From assembly GCA_900548195.1 (NCBI GenBank), contig URJQ01000041.1, positions 1 through 21,693 on the forward strand: 21,693 bases of DNA, written 5' to 3'. Source of the stretch: an uncultured Prevotella sp. (GTDB lineage Bacteria > Bacteroidota > Bacteroidia > Bacteroidales > Bacteroidaceae). Positions within the stretch are counted from its first letter, which is position 1, and every line of letters starts with the position of its first letter. Below, one piece after another: positions 16,332-21,693 of this stretch. Both the position numbers and the translations under genes were made by a program. Under the pieces are notes generated by a model. That model saw nothing but the letters and a program-made list of their open reading frames with translations. It was not told the origin of the DNA and did no database searches.

Positions 16332-16678
16332 TAAGTGACGGTAAAAAAATAACTTGGTACGATTTGAGTGAAAAATGTACCATATCAATATAAATTTCCA
16401 ACCTCATCTTTTTGGCTATTTTCTTCCCTCTCATCGGTCATATAGCCCGCTATACTCCCTCTTCGAGTGAAGAAAATATCTCAAAAATATGAGGCTCAAA
16501 TCATACCAATTTATTTTTTCACCGTCACTAAACGGAAAGCCGTTTCCTGACAGGAAGAAGAAGATTTGGTAACCGGTCAAAAAGACTATCGGATAACAAA
16601 TGAAATGAGACTGGCAATTTCCAGACATGAAGCATTTTCCACTCAAATCGTACCAAGTTATTATTTCACCGTCACTTA
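16332..16678. repeat. Nested palindromic repeat block between serine dehydratase and ATPase genes
   Basis: Three copies of one repeat lie here. Copy A is 16332-16377 (+), copy B about 16495-16531 (-), and copy C 16633-16678 (-). A and C match at 43 of 46 positions, including ACTTGGTACGATTTGAGTG. Between A and B a 25-bp imperfect inverted repeat (16402-16426 with 16469-16494) surrounds a small palindrome, TATAGC-CC-GCTATA (16441-16454). Further hairpins include AACGG-AAAG-CCGTT (16531-16544). The ATPase stop codon (16676-16678) is the end of copy C. No gene is supported in this 419-bp gap. Confidence 0.75.
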
Positions 16679-17947
16679 ATCCTTCAGACATCCAATAGGC
16701 ACTACATACACTCCATCCTTTCTGCGGTACGCAAAATCTCCAGTTCCGGTAAGCACCATCATAAAAGATGGATTGCTCATCTTCTCGGTATTTATCTTGC
16801 ATGCAAGGGTAAGAAGATTCTCTGCACCCTCATTTATTAGTTTTTCACCGCCCAGTTTCACCTCTACAAGTCCATATTTCCCATTGCGAAGATGCACCAC
16901 AGCATCACATTCCAGTCCGTTTTTGTCACGATAGTGATAGACTTCTCCATCTAAAGCGTCAGCAAATACCCTTAGGTCTCGGACGCAAAGTGTCTCAAAG
17001 AACAATCCCATGGTATTGAGATCCCTTATCAAGTCATTCGGACCAAGTCCTAAAACGGCAGTTCCAATAGAGGGGTCAATGAAATATCGCGTATTGGCAG
17101 TTCTTATTGCAGTCTTGGATCGTAGGTTAGGATTCCATGCTTCAGAATCTTCTATTACGAAAATCTTACGCAAAGAGTCCAGGTAAGCCCCTGCAGTCTT
17201 TGAGGTTATCTCGTTTTCGTCATTGGTCATCATGTCGGCTACGATGGTTCCAATGGTGGATTGCGAGCCTTGATTGCGGGCATATGACCGAAGAATAAGC
17301 CTCGTAGTAGTGGCATTTCGGTTTACTCCATCCACTCTGGAGACATCCTTCTTTATGATTGCATCGACATAATCAAATGCCTGCGCCAATGCTGCTTCAC
17401 CATGTAAAGTGCATGCGAAAGGCCAACCTCCACGGCATATCAGATATGCAAGGTCGTCAATCTTCAGTTTGTTGACAGCCACAATCTTGTCCGGTGTCTC
17501 AAAGAGATGTGCCAGACTCACGCTGCCATTTGATTCACCCGACTCATAGAGACTCATAGGACGCATAGTCAGCCAACTGAAACGCCCTGTTCCAGAATGA
17601 TGCATGTCCGTCTCGTCGGCAGGAACGGCTGAGCCTGTGAGGACAAACTGCCCCACTTCATGCCGATGATCCACCTCGAATCTTATCACATCCCATAGTT
17701 TCGGAGCCAACTGCCATTCGTCAATAAGCCTTGGCGTGTCGCCATCCAGCAGGATAGAAGGCTCTATTTCCGCAATCTGCAGATTGCTTTCCAGTGATGC
17801 TGGATTGTCCATATAGAGGATACTATTAGCCTGTTGCTCGGCAGTAGTGGTCTTGCCACACCATTTAGGTCCTTCTATCAGCACAGCTCCTTTGCTTGCC
17901 AACTTCTTTGCGAGCATCTTGTCTGCTATTCTTTGCTTATATTCCAT
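16676..17947 (-). CDS. AAA-family ATPase with C-terminal DUF4143 domain
   Basis: The 423-residue cytoplasmic protein has Walker A G-P-K-W-C-G-K-T (26-33), Walker B L-I-D-E-W-Q (74-79) and a sensor-like F-V-L-T-G-S (101-106), which define the AAA_14 domain. The C-terminal half is a DUF4143 domain containing E-C-D-A-V (346-350) and L-V-E-V-K (360-364). These resemble the D...ExK core of restriction-endonuclease-fold proteins, although nuclease activity is not established for the family. Members are common and multicopy in Bacteroidota, and their role is unknown. A TATCTTTG promoter box lies at 17983-17976. The gene is bracketed by tandem repeats upstream and inverted repeats downstream, and copy C of the latter supplies its stop codon, which suggests movement or recombination at this site. 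Confidence 0.85.
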   Translation of the reverse strand: MEYKQRIADKMLAKKLASKGAVLIEGPKWCGKTTTAEQQANSILYMDNPASLESNLQIAEIEPSILLDGDTPRLIDEWQLAPKLWDVIRFEVDHRHEVGQFVLTGSAVPADETDMHHSGTGRFSWLTMRPMSLYESGESNGSVSLAHLFETPDKIVAVNKLKIDDLAYLICRGGWPFACTLHGEAALAQAFDYVDAIIKKDVSRVDGVNRNATTTRLILRSYARNQGSQSTIGTIVADMMTNDENEITSKTAGAYLDSLRKIFVIEDSEAWNPNLRSKTAIRTANTRYFIDPSIGTAVLGLGPNDLIRDLNTMGLFFETLCVRDLRVFADALDGEVYHYRDKNGLECDAVVHLRNGKYGLVEVKLGGEKLINEGAENLLTLACKINTEKMSNPSFMMVLTGTGDFAYRRKDGVYVVPIGCLKD

Positions 17948-17975
17948 ATCTGTTCAAATCTTTGATTTACAGGTG

Positions 17976-17983
17976 CAAAGATA
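17976..17983 (-). promoter_or_regulatory. Bacteroidota -7 element before the ATPase gene
   Basis: TATCTTTG followed by C on the minus strand is an exact TAnnTTTG match, 28 bp before the ATG at 17947. No TTG is found at the usual -33 distance. The tandem array begins 17 bp upstream of this box. Confidence 0.65.
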
Positions 17984-17999
17984 CGAATAATTTTCCATA

Positions 18000-18114
18000 T
18001 TTCCTCAGTTGGCTGGGTTTTATTTCCTCAGTTGGCGCATTTTCATTTCCTCAGTTGGCCGGATTTCATTTCCTCAGTTGGCTGATTTTCATTTCCTCAG
18101 TTGGCTTTTTGGCT
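18000..18114. repeat. Five tandem 23-bp repeats upstream of the ATPase gene
   Basis: Units start at 18000, 18023, 18046, 18069 and 18092, an exact 23-bp period. The first 14 bases, TTTCCTCAGTTGGC, are identical in all five; the remaining 9 vary, and the fifth unit is degenerate at its end. The array lies directly upstream of the ATPase promoter box. Period and lack of unique spacers exclude a CRISPR array. Confidence 0.92.
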
Positions 18115-18127
18115 TTTGTTATCTGGC

Positions 18128-18180
18128 ATATTCCATCGTGATGACGAGTATATTCCATCGTGATAACGAGCATATTCGCC
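18128..18180. repeat. Tandem 22-bp repeats (two full copies and a fragment)
   Basis: Units at 18128-18149 and 18150-18171 share ATATTCCATCGTGAT followed by (G/A)ACGAG, 20 of 22 bases identical. A third copy begins at 18172 (ATATTC) and decays. They follow the 23-bp array by about 14 bp. The rest of 18181-18340 holds nothing I can identify. Confidence 0.85.
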
Positions 18181-18343
18181 GAAAATGGTGATGAAAAGGG
18201 ATGTCTGTCATTTCTTTGTCGCATCTTTTTCTTTTGGCTCTTTATCCCGGGAAAATGCTATCAGACAGCATGTTGACATGAAACTTTTTTATCCATTTAT
18301 GATACGATTATGACAAAACAGACGGTAATCAGGTCGCAAATTG

Positions 18344-18374
18344 TTGCTGTTTCCAATTATTTTTACTAACTTTG
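18344..18374 (+). promoter_or_regulatory. Promoter of the GH31 gene
   Basis: TTG (18344-18346), a 20-base spacer and TAACTTTG (18367-18374) match the Bacteroidota promoter pattern. The leader to the ATG is about 105 nt. It contains a small hairpin with ATGGAAA (18399-18405) and TTTCCAT (18414-18420) around an 8-nt loop. Confidence 0.75.
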
Positions 18375-18484
18375 CAAGGTACAATATGCAATCGGACAAT
18401 GGAAATACTGACCTTTCCATGTGCCCATCTGCATTACTTCAAGAAAGAAAAGACTTTGACTAAATAACTAAACCACACATAATC

Positions 18485-21400
18485 ATGCAAAAAAATCTGA
18501 CGATGAGGCGTATTGCCTCAAAGCGACTGTTGACCGCTGCAATGGCAATCGTGGCTATGATGCCTGCCTTTGCCATCAATTACGAGAAGACGGACAGGGG
18601 CGTTACCGTCCACGTGACACAAACAAATGATAAAGGGACATCGCCGAAACTCGTGCGACTGCAGGTGATGGGCGACAGGATTATCCGTGTATCTGCCACT
18701 GCCGACAAGCAGTTTGCTGACCGTCAGAGCCTTATCATCGTGGATATGGCTAAGCAGACTCCTTACGAAGTGACGGAGAATGGCGACATAGTATGCGTCA
18801 GTACGTCCCAACTCAAGGGTTATGTGCAGACTTCCACAGGCGAAGTATGGTTTACTGATGCCAACGGAAAACTGATAGCCCGCGACAGAAAAGGCGGAGG
18901 CAAGGAGTTTACACCTTACCAATGCGAGCAGATTCATGCAGACGGAACGCCCGAAACCTACAAGGGATGGAGCATGAGACAAGTCTTTGAGAACCTCGAT
19001 GATAAGGAAGCTCTCTACGGACTCGGACAGCATCAGGCGGACGAGTGGAACTATAAGGGAAAGAACGAAGAACTATTTCAATATAACACTAAAGTAAGCA
19101 TTCCGTTTATCGTCAGCAGCAACAATTACGGCATACTGCTCGACAACTATTCTCTCAGCCGTTTTGGAAATCCAAAGGACTACAGCCAGTTGCATAAAGC
19201 ATTCACCTTGCGCGACAAAGACGGCAAGATAGGAGCATTGACAGGCACCTATTCCGCTCCGGGACAGGAGACATTAGTGCGCCGTGAGGACAGTATCTAT
19301 TTCGAAAACCTCAAGTCTGCCAAGAATCTTCCTAAGTATCCTCTGGAGAAAGCCACGGTCATATATGAGGGAACTATAACTCCGCACAAGACGGGAGTTT
19401 ATCAGTTCTGCCACTATTACTCTGGCTATCAGAAGATATACATCGGTGGACTGTCAGCCTACACAGAGGATGTGGCAGGCAAAGGCGACAATAATCAGGA
19501 GATATGGCGCACAGCATGGAATCCTAACGCTCGCAAGTTTGACTTCAAACTGGAGGAAGGAAAGACATATACCATCCGTATAGAGTGGAAACCTGATGGC
19601 AGCGAGGCTTACTGCGGACTGCGTGCTCTCGAACCTGTCGATGAGAACGAGCAGAGACAGATATCCTTCTGGAGCGAGATGGGACAGCAATTAGACTATT
19701 ACTTCATGACTGGCGACAATGCTGACGAGGTCATCTCCGGCTATCGCACTCTGACGGGAAAGGCTCAGATAATGCCTCTCTGGCTCTTCGGATATTGGCA
19801 AAGCCGTGAGAGATACAAGACGCAAGACGAGATAGTGGATGCTCTCAATGGCTTCCGCCAGCGTCAACTGCCTATCGACAATATCGTGATGGACTGGAAT
19901 TACTGGACTCCAGACTCATGGGGAGCGTTCACTTTCGACCCTTCACGATTCTCTTCGCCTAAGAAGATGATAGACGATATCCACGCACAGAATGCTAAAA
20001 TCATGATTTCATGCTGGCCTAAATATTATCTCACAGTGGATAACTTCCACGAACTCAATGACAAGGGAATGATTTACCAGCAGAGCATCAAGGATAGCCT
20101 CTATGACTGGCTCGGATATAAGTATGCTTTCTATGACGCATACGATGAGGATGCACGAAAGATATTCTGGCGTCAGCTCTACGAAAAGCTTGGCACCATA
20201 GGCATGGATGCCTGGTGGATGGATGCCAGTGAACCTAATGTGCGCGACTGCACTGATATGGAGTATCGCAAATTGCTCTGCGGACCGACGAAATATGGTT
20301 CTTCTGACGAGTATTTCAATGCCTATTCCATCGTCAATGCCGAAGCCATCTACGACGGACAGCGTGGCTATGAGACCGAAATAGAGAAGCAAGGCGAGGG
20401 CAATATGCCTGACAGCAAGTGGCTGGAGAAGAATACTAATTGGGATCAGAGAGGCTTCGGCAACTCTTTCTCTCCTAACAATAAGCGAGTGTTCCTGCTT
20501 ACTCGCAATGGTTTTGCTTCCGAACAGCGTTACAGCACCGCTACATGGAGTGGCGATATAGGCACCCGTTGGGAGGATATGAAGGCGCAGATCACAGCAG
20601 GACTCAATTTCTCTATCTCTGGAGTGCCATACTGGAGCCAGGATATAGGTGGATTCTCTGTGGAGAAACGCTATGCTGAGGCGCAGGAGGAGTTTGACAA
20701 GACTGGCAAAGAAAACGAGGACTTGAAGGAATGGCGCGAGCTAAATGCACGCTGGCATCAGCTTGGTATGTTTGCGCCTATGTATCGTTCTCATGGTCAG
20801 TTCCCATTCCGTGAGCCTTGGAATATCGCTCCTGAGGGACATCCTGCATACAGGGTAATAAGCGATTGCTTACAGTTGCGTTACAGACTTATGCCTTATA
20901 TCTACTCCATTGCTGCCGATGTACACTTCAAAGACTATACTATGATGCGCCCGTTGGTGATGGATTTCGGCAAGGACGAGAAGGCATTGGACGTGGCTTA
21001 CCAGTTTATGTTCGGTCCTTCCATCATGGTCAATCCTGTGTATAGATACGGTCAGCGCACCTGCGACGTATATTTCCCTAAGGATAATATATGGTATGAC
21101 TTCTACACAGGCAAGCTCCTCAGCCACGGCGACCAGCGTCTCCGCCTCCAGGCTCCTTATGAGCGCATTCCTCTCTGTGTGCGTGCGGGAAGCATTATCC
21201 CTGTCGGACCTGCTCTGGAATATGTCTCTCAGCATAAGGCTGACGTCATTCGTCTCTTCGTATATCAGGGAAAGGACGGCAGCTTCAATCTCTATGAGGA
21301 TGAAGGAGACAACTATGGATATGAGGCTGGACGCTATTCCAACATCAATATCTCATATAATGAAGTGGAAAAGACTGTCACCATCGGCGAGAGAAAGGGC

Positions 21401-21535
21401 GAATTCCCAGGTATGCTCCATAAGCGCACATTCATCATAGTGCCTGTAAGCGCCAACAAAGCGCAGGGATATGACCCTGAAGCCAAAGGCATTGTGGTGA
21501 AATATGATGGCAAGAAGGTGACGAAGAGAATTTAA
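18485..21535 (+). CDS. GH31 alpha-glycosidase with PA14 insert, probable alpha-xylosidase
   Basis: The 1016-residue enzyme has a signal peptide (1-30, ending M-P-A-F-A), so it is periplasmic or exported. An N-terminal beta-sandwich is interrupted by a PA14-like insert (about 225-385, with Y-E-G-T-I-T-P-H-K-T-G-V-Y-Q-F and Y-T-I-R-I-E-W). The (beta/alpha)8 barrel carries nucleophile D580 in W-W-M-D-A-S-E-P-N and acid/base D691 in T-W-S-G-D-I. The C-terminal part has sandwich domains of the DUF5110 type. PA14-containing GH31 enzymes of this layout, such as those of Bacteroides and Cellvibrio, remove xylose from xyloglucan oligosaccharides. That specificity is inferred from architecture. No other xyloglucan gene is in the window. 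M7 is an alternative start. The promoter is at 18344-18374. Confidence 0.9.
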   Translation: MQKNLTMRRIASKRLLTAAMAIVAMMPAFAINYEKTDRGVTVHVTQTNDKGTSPKLVRLQVMGDRIIRVSATADKQFADRQSLIIVDMAKQTPYEVTENGDIVCVSTSQLKGYVQTSTGEVWFTDANGKLIARDRKGGGKEFTPYQCEQIHADGTPETYKGWSMRQVFENLDDKEALYGLGQHQADEWNYKGKNEELFQYNTKVSIPFIVSSNNYGILLDNYSLSRFGNPKDYSQLHKAFTLRDKDGKIGALTGTYSAPGQETLVRREDSIYFENLKSAKNLPKYPLEKATVIYEGTITPHKTGVYQFCHYYSGYQKIYIGGLSAYTEDVAGKGDNNQEIWRTAWNPNARKFDFKLEEGKTYTIRIEWKPDGSEAYCGLRALEPVDENEQRQISFWSEMGQQLDYYFMTGDNADEVISGYRTLTGKAQIMPLWLFGYWQSRERYKTQDEIVDALNGFRQRQLPIDNIVMDWNYWTPDSWGAFTFDPSRFSSPKKMIDDIHAQNAKIMISCWPKYYLTVDNFHELNDKGMIYQQSIKDSLYDWLGYKYAFYDAYDEDARKIFWRQLYEKLGTIGMDAWWMDASEPNVRDCTDMEYRKLLCGPTKYGSSDEYFNAYSIVNAEAIYDGQRGYETEIEKQGEGNMPDSKWLEKNTNWDQRGFGNSFSPNNKRVFLLTRNGFASEQRYSTATWSGDIGTRWEDMKAQITAGLNFSISGVPYWSQDIGGFSVEKRYAEAQEEFDKTGKENEDLKEWRELNARWHQLGMFAPMYRSHGQFPFREPWNIAPEGHPAYRVISDCLQLRYRLMPYIYSIAADVHFKDYTMMRPLVMDFGKDEKALDVAYQFMFGPSIMVNPVYRYGQRTCDVYFPKDNIWYDFYTGKLLSHGDQRLRLQAPYERIPLCVRAGSIIPVGPALEYVSQHKADVIRLFVYQGKDGSFNLYEDEGDNYGYEAGRYSNINISYNEVEKTVTIGERKGEFPGMLHKRTFIIVPVSANKAQGYDPEAKGIVVKYDGKKVTKRI

Positions 21536-21553
21536 TGTTGTCTTGTGGTTTGG

Positions 21554-21617
21554 TTGTCTTGTGGTTATGTTGTTTGATTGTTTGTCATGTTTCTCATTCA
21601 ACATAACCACAAGACAA
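21554..21617. terminator. Perfect 19-bp inverted repeat after the GH31 gene, within G/T and C/A tracts
   Basis: TTGTCTTGTGGTTATGTTG (21554-21572) is repeated as its exact reverse complement at 21599-21617 with a 26-nt loop. The arms continue outward as a G/T-rich tract (21536-21553) and a C/A-rich tract (21618-21676), both imperfectly complementary. It starts 19 bp after the GH31 stop. A terminator or 3'-end stabiliser is plausible, but no T-run follows the stem. The layout resembles the composite elements at 5779-5950 and 9856-10010, without their 46-bp core. Confidence 0.6.
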
Positions 21618-21693
21618 TAAAACCATCTAACAACAAGACAACAAAACAACAAGACAACAAGACAACAAAACCACAAGCCCACATATATGAAAA

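Noticed and set aside
16431..16802. Minus-strand frame of 123 codons with an internally repeated peptide
   Set aside because: It overlaps the ATPase 3' end in another frame, and its peptide repeat is a direct result of DNA repeat copies B and C.
18000..18180. Possible CRISPR array
   Set aside because: The period is 22-23 bp with no room for unique spacers, and no cas gene is nearby.

Overview
The window looks like a chromosomal segment of a Bacteroidota bacterium, most likely a Prevotella/Segatella-type gut or rumen organism. The reasons are exact TAnnTTTG promoter elements in front of several genes, no Shine-Dalgarno motifs, a hybrid two-component sensor ending in an AraC-type domain, a GH32 enzyme with a Bacteroidota-style N-terminal extension, a PCMD protein, and an AAA/DUF4143 ATPase. 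The genus is inferred from style, not from a marker gene.

Layout. (a) 1-175 holds the start of a minus-strand gene that runs off the left edge. (b) 326-6845 (+) is a compact fructan/sucrose utilisation operon: an outer-membrane TonB-dependent-receptor-like barrel, a periplasmic GH32 beta-fructosidase, an MFS sugar importer of the FucP type, and a PfkB fructokinase. Together they describe import of a short fructan or sucrose, periplasmic hydrolysis, uptake of fructose and its phosphorylation. There is no SusD partner. (c) 7106-11276 (-) carries an Omp85-type barrel without POTRA domains, an EptA-type phosphoethanolamine transferase and a PCMD protein, which is an envelope-oriented group. (d) 11573-14569 (-) is a TPR-sensor hybrid two-component regulator whose 5' end is formed by a 224-bp MITE. 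(e) 15015-16256 (-) is a single-chain iron-sulfur L-serine dehydratase with a clear promoter and terminator. (f) 16676-17947 (-) is an AAA/DUF4143 ATPase set between dense repeat arrays. (g) 18485-21535 (+) is a large PA14-containing GH31 enzyme, probably an alpha-xylosidase, with its own promoter.

The genes are mostly recognisable families. The unusual part is the intergenic DNA. It contains a MITE with 30-bp terminal inverted repeats and a perfect 9-bp target duplication, which appears to have replaced the start of the regulator gene. It also contains a REP-like hairpin family (7-bp stem, 6-nt loop) in four full copies and one half copy, two copies of a longer element that share a 46-bp core between G/T-rich and C/A-rich arms, 23-bp, 22-bp and 29-bp tandem repeats, and a nested palindromic block of about 350 bp. 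Several repeat copies contain the stop codon of the neighbouring gene.
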